Shown one piece after another: positions 25,740 to 34,596 of a stretch of 64,000 nt of DNA. A model generated the notes under the pieces. It was not told the DNA's origin. It made no database searches and worked only from the letters and a program-made list of their open reading frames with translations. A program made the translations under genes and the position numbers. This stretch comes from Myxococcales bacterium (GTDB lineage: Bacteria > Myxococcota_A > Polyangia > Polyangiales > Polyangiaceae). The DNA is taken from the NCBI GenBank assembly GCA_016712525.1, contig JADJQX010000001.1:1550001-1614000 (forward strand). The letters run 5' to 3'. Each line of letters begins with the position of its first letter. The stretch's first letter is position 1.

Positions 25740-26459
25740 ATGAAGCTCGTCTGCCCCTCTTGTGGAAGCACCATCGCCGGTGCCGACATCGATCTCGGAC
25801 GTGGGATTGGCGTATGCCGCTCGTGCTCCGAGCTCGTGCCGATCCCGAACGTCGCGGCCCCGCTGGTGACAGCGTTCCAGCCGCAGGCGCTCGAGCTCCC
25901 CACGAGCCTCGAGGAGCGCCGCCTCTACAAACCCGAATCGCTCTCGATGGTGGAGCAGAGCGACGGTGAGACCTACCGGGCGACGCTGCCCCCGCGCCGC
26001 CTGCGCGCGCTCCCGATGCTCGGCTTCGCCCTCATGTGGAATACGTTCATGGCGGTCTGGTACGGGATCGCGCTCTCGCAAGGCGTGTGGCTCATGGCCG
26101 TCTTCGGGCTCTTGCACCTCGGTGTGGGGCTCAGCGTCGGGTATGGGGCGCTCGTCGGGCTCCTCAACACGCGCCGCTTCGTGATCGAGAATGGAGTCGT
26201 GTCGTATCGGAGCGGCCCCATCCCCGCGCGCGGCAACGTCGAGGTCCCCGTCGACGCCATCGACGGGTTCGCCGTTCACACGAAGGCCACGTCCAAGAGC
26301 ACCTCGTTCTGCGTCGCCATGAACCTCGCCGACGGGCGCATGCACGAGCTCGACGTCGGCGCCGACGATCGACCCGCCGCCGAGTACGCCGCCGCGTGTT
26401 TCCAAGATGCCCTACGGAACGCCAAGCGCATGAAGGGCGACGGACCGTACCGCGCGTGA
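25740..26459 (+). CDS. Zinc-ribbon membrane protein, function unknown
   Basis: The product has 239 residues, starting 10 bp after the previous stop. CPSCG at 5-9 and CRSCS at 26-30 form a zinc ribbon at the cytoplasmic N-terminus. Two hydrophobic helices (MLGFALMWNTFMAVWYGIAL and MAVFGLLHLGVGLSVGYGAL) follow, then a PH-like soluble part with RRFVIENGVVSYRSGPIP. That last part resembles bacterial PH-domain (bPH) membrane proteins. It is in the same transcription unit as the two lipoproteins but shares no obvious function with them. Confidence 0.75.
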   Translation: MKLVCPSCGSTIAGADIDLGRGIGVCRSCSELVPIPNVAAPLVTAFQPQALELPTSLEERRLYKPESLSMVEQSDGETYRATLPPRRLRALPMLGFALMWNTFMAVWYGIALSQGVWLMAVFGLLHLGVGLSVGYGALVGLLNTRRFVIENGVVSYRSGPIPARGNVEVPVDAIDGFAVHTKATSKSTSFCVAMNLADGRMHELDVGADDRPAAEYAAACFQDALRNAKRMKGDGPYRA

Positions 26460-26529
26460 AGCTTCGTGTGAGGTCGTTGGCTGCATGTCGCTCCGGGGCG
26501 AGCCCGAAGGGGGTTGCGTGACGCTTCGA

Positions 26530-26559
26530 GCGCCCCCATCGGTTCACGATCGGGGGTGC
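26530..26559 (+). terminator. Strong intergenic hairpin, possible terminator or leader structure
   Basis: A 12-pair stem with one G-T wobble and one bulged base forms between 26530-26541 and 26547-26559 around a 5-base loop (GTTCA). It sits in the 199-bp gap between the zinc-ribbon gene (ends 26459) and the protease lipoprotein gene (starts 26659). No T-run follows, so a classic intrinsic terminator is not proven; it may be a Rho-assisted terminator or a 5' leader hairpin. Confidence 0.35.
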
Positions 26560-26658
26560 ACGTGTGAACGCCGGGTCTCGTGCATCGGCGCACGGGGTCC
26601 GTATTCCTCGGGAAATGGCGCACACGGTGGTTGGCCCGCAGGTTGCTCTTGCTCGAGC

Positions 26659-27483
26659 ATGCGCTTCGTCGTCCTCGCCTGTGCCCTCGCCTCGCTCGGT
26701 TCGTTCGCCTGTCTCCCGGGCCCGGGCCCCTTCTACGACGACGACGTGATTGACGACGACGCGCGGCCGATCGACTCGTCCCGGCCTGCGCCGACCGCAC
26801 CCCCCTCGTCCACCACGCCTCGCCCCACTCCGACGACTCCACCGACGTCCACCCCGCCGGCGACGCCCGTGCCGACCGGCTCGCATCCCGAGGTGGTCAC
26901 CGTGTTCATCTCCGACCCGATCGGAAACCGTTGGTTTTGCACGGGCACGCTCGTGTCCTCGACCGAGGTCGTGACGGCCGCGCACTGTCTCGACCCGGCG
27001 CCCAAGGTCTCGTTCTCGATCGTCGGCTCGCATCTTCAGGGCAAGCCGCGGTACGCGGGGCTCTCGGCGCGTGCGTTCGGCGGATCCTACGAGGCCGTCG
27101 AGAACCCCGACATCGGCATCATCACGCTCGCGACGCCCGTCGTGCTCCCGCGGTACGCCGAGCTGGTCGACGCCACGGCCGACGTCGACGCGGGCGGCGT
27201 TTCGGCGATGGCCCTCGTGCGCACCGCCGAAAAACCCGACGCGCCCTTCGCGTTCACCCCCGAGCTGCCCGTCACGTCGACCGTGGAGCTCGGGTACCTG
27301 AGCGGCTTCGGCACGCCCATGTTCTCCAAAGGTGGCGACTCGGGGGCCGGCCTCTTCTTGGTCGAAAATGGCGCTGTGACCCACAAGCTCGTCGCCGTCG
27401 CGCGGCAGCCCGAGCCCTCGCGGAGCCTCGATCACTTCACCCGCATCGACGCCGCGTTCCTCGCGTTTCGCGCCGAAAAGTAG
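26659..27483 (+). CDS. Trypsin-like serine protease lipoprotein
   Basis: The product has 274 residues. The lipobox GSFAC gives Cys18; an Asp-rich then Pro/Thr-rich spacer follows to residue 75. The protease domain has His109 (VVTAAHC), Asp151 (NPDIGII) and Ser228 (KGGDSGAGL), the peptidase S1 order and spacing. It lacks the extra Cys modules and MYXO-CTERM tail of the protease at 19712, so it is a simpler membrane-anchored relative. The ATG at 26659 was chosen because the signal peptide begins there; in-frame sequence upstream is not protein-like. Confidence 0.87.
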   Translation: MRFVVLACALASLGSFACLPGPGPFYDDDVIDDDARPIDSSRPAPTAPPSSTTPRPTPTTPPTSTPPATPVPTGSHPEVVTVFISDPIGNRWFCTGTLVSSTEVVTAAHCLDPAPKVSFSIVGSHLQGKPRYAGLSARAFGGSYEAVENPDIGIITLATPVVLPRYAELVDATADVDAGGVSAMALVRTAEKPDAPFAFTPELPVTSTVELGYLSGFGTPMFSKGGDSGAGLFLVENGAVTHKLVAVARQPEPSRSLDHFTRIDAAFLAFRAEK

Positions 27484-27536
27484 CCCATCGTCGCGCGGCT
27501 CTTTCCCTTCGAGCGCGGAGGCGCAAGCATGGCGAG

Positions 27537-28154
27537 GTGCGTCTCTCGGTGGCCTCGATCGCGCTCGGGATCTTCGCGTGCTCGCGAGAGGCGGCGCCGA
27601 TCGAGCCCGAGCGTGCCGACACCATCACGGCCGGCGAGCTCGTGGCATCGCCCTCGCTCGAGGGGAAGAAGGTGAAGGTCGTCGTCCTCGTGGGGAGCGC
27701 GTCGCCCCCGCGTGCGCTCGTGGTCGGGCACCCGATGCTCTTGCTGGTCGACGGGGCCGTAGCCGCCGAACGCGCACGCCCGCGCTCGGGCTACGCGCGC
27801 TCGGTCGTGACGGGCAGGGTCGAAGGGAGAGGGACCGCCGCACGGCTCGTGGTCGACACCGTGACGCCGTGGGCGAGCGCGGTCCGCGACGTGGGCCTCG
27901 CGCAGGTCGCAGCGAGCCCCCGCGCCTTCGACGAGACACGGGTGCGCGTGGAGGGTGAGCTCGTTCGTGGCGAGGAGCGCTCGTCGATCGGCGACGTGTG
28001 GGTCTCGGGGTGTCCGGTGCTCGAGCGCGAAGGCCAAGCGCGCGTGAGGATCGAAGGATGGCTCTTCACGCACCCCCACGGAGGCGACGGCTTCGGGCAC
28101 ACGGGCGCCTACCGGGCCTACCTGCAGAGCGAACGATGCGAGCGCATTCCGTGA
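27537..28154 (+). CDS. Small lipoprotein, possibly OB-fold, function unknown
   Basis: The product has 205 residues from a GTG. The signal VRLSVASIALGIFAC is a compact lipoprotein leader with SREAAP after the Cys. The mature part has two similar beta-rich halves: LEGKKVKVVVLVGS and, later, FDETRVRVEGELVRG, each the kind of strand pair seen in OB-folds. Whether it binds a ligand cannot be said. It lies 53 bp after the protease lipoprotein gene on the same strand, so the two could be one unit. Confidence 0.68.
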   Translation: MRLSVASIALGIFACSREAAPIEPERADTITAGELVASPSLEGKKVKVVVLVGSASPPRALVVGHPMLLLVDGAVAAERARPRSGYARSVVTGRVEGRGTAARLVVDTVTPWASAVRDVGLAQVAASPRAFDETRVRVEGELVRGEERSSIGDVWVSGCPVLEREGQARVRIEGWLFTHPHGGDGFGHTGAYRAYLQSERCERIP

Positions 28155-28298
28155 ACGTCGTTGTATAACTGTATGAAATGATTGCGTTTGATGTCGCCTC
28201 TGGTTTCGTGTCTTGGCCGGCGGGCACCGCGGGCACGGTCTCGGCCCAGATCACCTGCCCGTGAGGGAAGTCGGTCGCCGGGGCCCGTACGTTCGGGC

Positions 28299-28763
28299 AT
28301 GAAGCTCTCGCCGTTCGTCGCCCCGGTCCTCGCGCTCGCCCTCTGTCACTGCGCGGGCTTCCAGCTCCCGCAGGCCCCCGCCCAGCCGGGCGCGGCGTCG
28401 CTCACCGAGGGTACGGCCGCCGCACCCACCGAGGGCGCCAAGGCCCCCGAGGCAGGTGCACCGGGCGCACCGGGCGCCAAGGCCCCCGAGGCCGCGAAAC
28501 CCAGCGTCCCGACCATGGTCGAGATTCGTTCGGAGTGCTCGAAGACCGTCGATGTCTTCTTGGGCGAGAAGCCCAAGTTCGGCTCCGGCACCAAGACGCA
28601 GGTCTCGGGCAACTCGACGAGCACCCGTGGCCGCAAGGCCGATGGCACGCTCACCGTGTGGCTCATCGACGACAAAGAGAACGGCATCGCGAGCGTGAAC
28701 GTGACGCCGGAGACGAAGCGCGTGGTCATCGGCTCGTCGTGCAAGGACATCACCGCGCGCTGA
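28299..28763 (+). CDS. Small Ala/Pro-rich lipoprotein
   Basis: The product has 154 residues. The leader ends LALALCHC, with two nearby Cys that could serve as lipidation site. An Ala/Pro/Gly/Glu linker with a repeated APGAKAPEA unit fills residues 25-65, and the last ~85 residues (MVEIRSECSKTVDVFLGEKP...) are predicted mainly beta. A short inverted repeat (GCCCG/CGGGC, 28283-28298) abuts the start codon and could hinder ribosome entry. Its 3' end overlaps the convergent MBL-fold gene by 14 bp. Function unknown. Confidence 0.72.
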   Translation: MKLSPFVAPVLALALCHCAGFQLPQAPAQPGAASLTEGTAAAPTEGAKAPEAGAPGAPGAKAPEAAKPSVPTMVEIRSECSKTVDVFLGEKPKFGSGTKTQVSGNSTSTRGRKADGTLTVWLIDDKENGIASVNVTPETKRVVIGSSCKDITAR

Positions 28764-29745
28764 CCGGCCCGGGAGCTCCGGCGACCTTCGTGTCCTTCGG
28801 CCCGAGCGGCTGATGCCCGAGGCGCACCTCGATCTCCGGGTGCGCCCGGGCGAACGTCTCGAGCCGCGCGAGGCTCTCGGCGCTCTTCGCGCGATCGGAA
28901 GAGAACTCTCCGGGCTCGACGCCGTTCTCCCACCCGAAGCGCGTGTGGCAGGCGTCGCCCACGAGGAGCACGGGGCCCTTCGTCGTGCGGGCGAGGTAGG
29001 CGGTGCTGCCCGAGGAGTGCCCGGGCACGTGGAGCGCGAAGAACGACCGATCTCCGAAGACGTCGACGACGCCGTCGAACGCGCCGTCCGGGTCGGTGGT
29101 CATGCGAAGCTCTCCGACGGCCTTTTTCCCCTCGAACGCGCGATCCGTCGACCCTTGCACGAAGAGGTTCGTGAACGACCGCTCCGAGAGCTCGCCCGGT
29201 CCCGTATACACGGGGACGTCGTTCGGCACGTCTCGCATGCCACCGACGTGATCGAGGTGCGCGTGCGTGAGGAAAACCCCCGCGAGATGCACGTTCTTCT
29301 CCTCGAGGTACTGCCCGAGCGGTGACGTGAACCGCATCTTCTCGAGGCCGATCTGGGAGCGGACGAGCCACCCCATCGCGCTCGCCGACGGATCGTCGCG
29401 GAGCGCCTTCTCGAAGCCCGTGTCGACCAGCCAGACCCCCTTTCGCGGGTGGCGGACGACGTGGAAGTAGACCTCGATGGCCTCGTCGCCTTTGGTGAGG
29501 CCCGCGGCCTTCGCCTTCGGGTGCTCGAGGTTCAGGAGGCCCTCCCGTGGGACCGCCCACGCGGCGGACGTGACGGTCTCGACCTCGAGCGGCCCGGGCG
29601 TCGCGAGGGCCGAGACCACGTCCCTCGTGCGCGAAGGGACGCCGGCCGCGTTCGGGGCCCGCGGGTGGGAGGAGACCGCGCAGCCTTGGGAGGCGGCGGC
29701 GAGGAGGAGCGTGGCGAGGGCGAGGAGGGAGTGCGTCGTGCTCAT
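28750..29745 (-). CDS. Metallo-beta-lactamase-fold hydrolase lipoprotein
   Basis: The product has 331 residues. The lipobox is AAASQGC (Cys22). The MBL motif is THAHLDHVGG with ligands His161, His163, Asp165 and His166; further ligands are His in ALHVPGHSSGS and Asp in LLVGDACHT. Family members include lactonases, glyoxalase II and other hydrolases, and a lipid-anchored periplasmic enzyme could act on lactones or antibiotics, but no specific substrate is indicated. It diverges from the LysR gene with 65 bp between starts, the usual arrangement for a regulator and its target. Confidence 0.87.
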   Translation of the reverse strand: MSTTHSLLALATLLLAAASQGCAVSSHPRAPNAAGVPSRTRDVVSALATPGPLEVETVTSAAWAVPREGLLNLEHPKAKAAGLTKGDEAIEVYFHVVRHPRKGVWLVDTGFEKALRDDPSASAMGWLVRSQIGLEKMRFTSPLGQYLEEKNVHLAGVFLTHAHLDHVGGMRDVPNDVPVYTGPGELSERSFTNLFVQGSTDRAFEGKKAVGELRMTTDPDGAFDGVVDVFGDRSFFALHVPGHSSGSTAYLARTTKGPVLLVGDACHTRFGWENGVEPGEFSSDRAKSAESLARLETFARAHPEIEVRLGHQPLGPKDTKVAGAPGPVSAR

Positions 29746-29783
29746 GCCCTGGATGTACCCATGCCAAACGCGGCAAAAAAGTG

Positions 29784-29794
29784 ACCATAGTGGT
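29784..29794. promoter_or_regulatory. ACCA-TAG-TGGT dyad in the MBL/LysR intergenic region
   Basis: An 11-bp dyad lies in the 65-bp space between the divergent MBL-fold and LysR starts, within an AT-richer stretch. LysR-type proteins bind interrupted dyads at such sites and often autoregulate, so it is a candidate operator. The arms are only 4 bp, so chance cannot be excluded. Confidence 0.3.
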
Positions 29795-29810
29795 ATGAAC
29801 CCATTCGAAA

Positions 29811-30746
29811 ATGGATGCCTCTTGGGACGACGTTCGCCTCTTCCTCGCGGTCGCGGAGACGGGGAGCCTCGGGAAAGCCGCGCGATCGCTCGGCCTCGCG
29901 CAGCCGACGGTGAGCCGCAGAGTGGCCGAGCTCGAGGCCTCTCTTGGCTACAGGCTCTTTCGGCGAGGGGCACGCGGGGTCACGCTCACGGCGCGGGCTT
30001 CGCGCTGGCTCGAGCCGGCGAAGCGCATGGCGGAGTGGGCCGTGGAGCTCGCGAGGGCCGCCGACGACCCGAAGGGGGGCCCGCGTGGGGTCGTGCGCGT
30101 GACGGCGGCGCCCGGGGTCGCCGTGGACTTCCTCGCGCCGTTTGCGGCCCACGTGAAGAAGAAGCACCCCGACGTCGTCCTCGAGGTGCTCTCGAACGTG
30201 AGCCTGCTCGATCTCGCGCGGGGCGAGGCCGATCTCGCGTTGAGGCCGACGTCGCGCACGAAGGGGGAGCTCGTGCAGCTCGCCGTCCTCGAGCAGCCCG
30301 TCGCCTTCTTCGCGTCGCCCGAGTATGCAGCCTCGCTCCGGCCCGGGTACGGCTACGCCGACGTCGCGTTCGTCGCGTGGGCTCCGCCCTTCGAGTCCCT
30401 CGCGCCGAACCCGGAGCTCACCGCGCTCGTGCCGGGGTTCTTGCCCTCGTTTACGTCGGACAGCTTCCTCGTGCAGCTCGCCGCGGCCGAGGCGGGGCTC
30501 GGCGCCATCCCGCTCGCCCTCTCGGGGCACAGGTTCTCACGCCCGCGTGGGCTCGTACCCCTCGCGTTGAGCCTCGGCCCTCATGCCCGCTCACGGACCT
30601 CGCTCGTCGCGTCGAAGAGTGCGCTCGCGCTGCCTCGTGTGCGGCTCGTTGCGGATCTCTTGCGCGTCGAATTCGAGCACGCGAAGAAGCTCGCGTCGAA
30701 GGCCACGCGCGCGCTCGAGCGAGGCGCGCAGGTCACGGCGGGATGA
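29811..30746 (+). CDS. LysR-family transcriptional regulator
   Basis: The product has 311 residues. The N-terminal winged helix is textbook: DDVRLFLAVAETGSLGKAAR, LAQPTVSRRVAELE, LGYRLFRR. The remainder is a two-subdomain inducer-binding region (VRVTAAPGVAVDFLAPF, then LARGEADLALRPT). By position it probably controls the divergent MBL-fold lipoprotein gene and itself. The inducer is unknown. Its 3' end overlaps the convergent HEAT-repeat gene by 14 bp. Confidence 0.92.
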   Translation: MDASWDDVRLFLAVAETGSLGKAARSLGLAQPTVSRRVAELEASLGYRLFRRGARGVTLTARASRWLEPAKRMAEWAVELARAADDPKGGPRGVVRVTAAPGVAVDFLAPFAAHVKKKHPDVVLEVLSNVSLLDLARGEADLALRPTSRTKGELVQLAVLEQPVAFFASPEYAASLRPGYGYADVAFVAWAPPFESLAPNPELTALVPGFLPSFTSDSFLVQLAAAEAGLGAIPLALSGHRFSRPRGLVPLALSLGPHARSRTSLVASKSALALPRVRLVADLLRVEFEHAKKLASKATRALERGAQVTAG

Positions 30747-33700
30747 CGAAATGCGCCGGGCCCGCGACCATGGGCGACGGGTCGGCGCGGTACGTGTCGA
30801 GGCGCGCCCTCCGCGCGGCGGACCATCCGTCCTTGGGCGCGGAGGCGGCCACGAGCGCCGCGAGCCCGAGCCTTCGAACGCGTGGATCCGCGTGTTTTCC
30901 CAGGCGATCGTCGAGGAGCGAGGCGTGCACCGAGCCACGGACGGCCGCGAGCGCCGCCTCCATCACCTCGAAGTAGAGGAGATCGCGCGCCGCGAGATCG
31001 ACGATCGCCTTGGCGAGATCGTCCCAGTCCCAGAGGCGCGCGCCGAGCGTGACGTAGAGAGGCAGCGCGTGGGCGTCGCCGCGGAGGTGCTCGAGGACCC
31101 CGCTCGCGACCGCCCGAATCGTGGACGAGGTGTAGGGCCCGAGCCGCTGGGCGAGCGCGTTCGCCAAGGTCTGAAGGCGCCTCCGACGTGGGAGGAGCGC
31201 GGCGATCGCCGAGACCACGGCGTCGATCTCCTGCGGGCTCATGCGCGCGATCACCGCGTTCAGCGCGAACGTGGCCTCGACCTCGTCTTTCGTCCCGAGG
31301 TGGGCGAGCAGGCGCCCGAACAGCGTGCGATCTCCGTCCCGTAGCGGGAGGCCCGCCGCCCGCCGCAAGAGCTCGAGCCGCGCCTCGGGCTCGGGTCGCG
31401 CGAGCACCGACGCGAGCAGCCTCGTGACCTTGACCTCCGCCACGTCGGAGAGCCTGCCGAGGGGGACGTCGGCGAGCTTGCCTGCGACCACCCAATCCGG
31501 ATCGGCCGCCGCCCGCTCGAAGATCGCCCAGACCGGCCCCTCCTCGAGGTGGTCCCAGAGCGCGCGGAGCAGCGCGATGCGGACGTCCCGGTGGGTATCG
31601 GGTCGATCGAGCGCGACCAGGGCCTCGAGGGCGTCGTGGCCTCCGAGCTCGCCGAGCAAGCGCACCACCTCTTTCGCGACGGTGACCTTCTTCGTCGGTG
31701 TGGCCCTCAGCGTCGCCAGCACGTCGGGGCGACCCATCTCCGAAAAAGCCTTTCGAAGCGCATAGATAGCCCACCTCGCGCGGTCGTCTCCGAGGGCCTC
31801 GACGAGCGCCGAGACGGCCTCGCGTCCGTCGAGCCAGGGGAGCCCGCGAATGGCCATCTCACGGACGGGCGGTCTCGGATCGGAGGCGAAGCGGATCGCC
31901 GCGTCGGCGCTCGCGAAGGGGAGCACCACGAGACGATCGAGCGCGAAGCGGAGCGTGGGCACGTCCCTCTCGGGATCGTCGAGGAGCCTCGTGAGGGCCT
32001 CGGCGTACCGGGCGTTCTGAGCCTCGGTCCACGTCGCCGCGCCGCGCTCGAGATCGACGACGAGGTGCGTGCGGCCGGTCGCGAAGCGTCCTTCGGTGGG
32101 AGCGTCGGCGAGCGCGAGGTCGAGGAGGTCTTGGCGGTGGGTGGCGATGTGCTTCGCCACCGAAGGGAGCAGCAAGAAGCTCCTGTCGGTCGTGACGAGC
32201 TCGGTCGCCAAGGCGCGAAAACGTGGGCGATCGCGCCTCTCTAGGAGATCGAGCGCGGACGCCGCGACGCCGACGAACGGCAGATCTCGCGCGAGCCTCT
32301 CGAGCGCCTCGAGGAGCGGAGGTACGGCGACGAGGCGGCCCTCGAGGCTCACGGCGAGGCTCACGATGGCGTACGCGCGCTCCTTGGTGGACCAGGCCGC
32401 CACGAGCTTTTCGATCGCGGGCGACAGCGCCGTGGCCTCGGGCTCCGTGAGGGTCGCGCCGAGGCCCCACGTGGAGACCGCACCACGCACGGCGAAGAGC
32501 CGGGCGAGCGTCCGTGCCCCGAAGTCCCCGTCGAGACGGAAGAGCCGCACGACGAGGCGCTCGATCGCCGCGGCGGTCTGCGCGGACAGGTCGGCTGCGT
32601 CGAGCGCATCCCCGATGGCGACGCCGAGGTCCGGGAGGTGCTCGGCCGAGAACCTGCCGAGGGCGACCCGCCCGAGCGCCTCGAACGCGGCTCTACGTAC
32701 GGGATCTTGTTCGAATTTTCGTGCCTTGAGGGCGGCGAGGGCCGCGGGCATCGCGGTCGTGTCGTGGTCGAGCGTGGCGAGGAGGATCCCGAGGGCGCGC
32801 GCTCGCTCTTCGCCCTCGGGGTGACCAAGGAAGGGCGCGAGCACGGTCGACGCTTCGGCGAAGGTGAGGAGCCCCGCGTAAGGCAAACGGCGCTGCGGGT
32901 CCGACGCGAGCACCTTGACCTCGGTCAGGTGACGTCGCGCTTCGCGCTCGCGGAGGTCGCGCGGGAGGGCGGCGAGCACGGGGAGGCCGATGGTGCCGTC
33001 GGAGGCCTGCGCGGCGACGCGGAAACGCTCGAACGCGCGCTCGCGGACGGCCGACTCCTCGGGCGACGTGGTCGCGACGTAGCGGAAGAGGAACCCACCC
33101 CATCCGCCGCGCCCGCCGGTGAGGAACGCGCCGAGCACGGCCTTGCGATCGTCGTCCGCGAGCTTCAGGAACCAGCGTGGACCGCGCTTCTGGTCGGGGA
33201 GCGTCGAGGGGGCGTGACGTACGAGGTACGCGAGCCGCTCGGCGCCGAGGCGCCGTGCCACCTTGCCGAACGAGACGACGCCGAAGGCCCCGGGCGGGTG
33301 CATGGGCCGCGCGCTCTCGTGGCGAGCGCGGAGGAGATCGAACGCTTCGCGTGGCCGGTACCGCACGAGCTCACGAAGGGTCCCGGCGACGACGGAGGGC
33401 TCCTCGCCGAGCGCGAAGAGCCTCGACACGAGCGGGATCGCTGCGTCGGGGGAGAGGCGCGCGAGGCGCTCGAGCCGGCTCGCCATGCGGTACCGGAGGC
33501 GCGGATCGACCGCTTCTTTTCCACGGAGCGCGTCGTCGAACCAGGCCGCGACGAGCGCGGAATGACGGGCCGCGAGCCGGGTCCACGCGGTGTCTCCTCC
33601 TCGCTGATCCAGCAAGGGGAGGCGCTTCGCGACGAGCTCGGCCGAAGCGAAGGGCACGAGGTCGACGAGGGCAGGCTCGGCGCCGGCCTGGGTCGCGTCG

Positions 33701-34086
33701 TGAAGGAACGTGTCGACGGGGCCGAGGCGACCCTTGCGCACGAGGTGCGCGATGGTGCGACGAAGAGCTCGGGTCCCTACGATGGCGCCGAGCCCCCGCG
33801 CGACGTCCGGATCTCGGGTGAGCGCGAGCATCTTCGCGGCCTTGCGACGAACGGTGCGCGATGGGTCGGAGAGCGCGCCCACGACGACCGCGCCATCCCG
33901 TGTGGCGAACGCGGTGTGGAGCCCGAGCAGGCGCTCGTACGGCGAGGGGCTCGCGAGGAGCTCGGCGATGGTCGCCTGCGCGGAGAGGTCTCCGCCATGT
34001 GCCGCACGCCCGAGCTCGACGGCCCTCCGCGTTCGGTCTCGGTGGTGGAGCTTCGCGACGTCGTCGAGGAAGGGGCCCTTCGCCAT
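30733..34086 (-). CDS. Giant HEAT-repeat-like protein, cytoplasmic
   Basis: The product has 1117 residues with no signal or transmembrane segment. Almost the whole chain is a series of paired amphipathic helices with recurrent Asp-Pro/Val-Arg turns (SDPSRTVRRKAAKML, LDRPDTHRDVRIALLRAL, SDPRPPVREMAIRGLPWL), the pattern of HEAT/ARM repeats. Such solenoids serve as protein or nucleic-acid scaffolds. Phycobilin-lyase-type PBS_HEAT motifs resemble parts of it, but there is no enzymatic signature. The start ATG is directly after the minisatellite region. Function unknown. Confidence 0.8.
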   Translation of the reverse strand: MAKGPFLDDVAKLHHRDRTRRAVELGRAAHGGDLSAQATIAELLASPSPYERLLGLHTAFATRDGAVVVGALSDPSRTVRRKAAKMLALTRDPDVARGLGAIVGTRALRRTIAHLVRKGRLGPVDTFLHDATQAGAEPALVDLVPFASAELVAKRLPLLDQRGGDTAWTRLAARHSALVAAWFDDALRGKEAVDPRLRYRMASRLERLARLSPDAAIPLVSRLFALGEEPSVVAGTLRELVRYRPREAFDLLRARHESARPMHPPGAFGVVSFGKVARRLGAERLAYLVRHAPSTLPDQKRGPRWFLKLADDDRKAVLGAFLTGGRGGWGGFLFRYVATTSPEESAVRERAFERFRVAAQASDGTIGLPVLAALPRDLREREARRHLTEVKVLASDPQRRLPYAGLLTFAEASTVLAPFLGHPEGEERARALGILLATLDHDTTAMPAALAALKARKFEQDPVRRAAFEALGRVALGRFSAEHLPDLGVAIGDALDAADLSAQTAAAIERLVVRLFRLDGDFGARTLARLFAVRGAVSTWGLGATLTEPEATALSPAIEKLVAAWSTKERAYAIVSLAVSLEGRLVAVPPLLEALERLARDLPFVGVAASALDLLERRDRPRFRALATELVTTDRSFLLLPSVAKHIATHRQDLLDLALADAPTEGRFATGRTHLVVDLERGAATWTEAQNARYAEALTRLLDDPERDVPTLRFALDRLVVLPFASADAAIRFASDPRPPVREMAIRGLPWLDGREAVSALVEALGDDRARWAIYALRKAFSEMGRPDVLATLRATPTKKVTVAKEVVRLLGELGGHDALEALVALDRPDTHRDVRIALLRALWDHLEEGPVWAIFERAAADPDWVVAGKLADVPLGRLSDVAEVKVTRLLASVLARPEPEARLELLRRAAGLPLRDGDRTLFGRLLAHLGTKDEVEATFALNAVIARMSPQEIDAVVSAIAALLPRRRRLQTLANALAQRLGPYTSSTIRAVASGVLEHLRGDAHALPLYVTLGARLWDWDDLAKAIVDLAARDLLYFEVMEAALAAVRGSVHASLLDDRLGKHADPRVRRLGLAALVAASAPKDGWSAARRARLDTYRADPSPMVAGPAHFVIPP

Positions 34087-34155
34087 GGCGAGAGACTAAA
34101 GGCGTGGCCGATGAACGGCCATCGCGGATCGTCGCGGAGACGCTGAGGCACGGGC

Positions 34156-34536
<381 letters not shown>

Positions 34537-34596
34537 ACGTCGGTGAACGTCCTTGCGGAAACGTGGGCGACACGCGTCCGTGATACGAGCGGGGAC

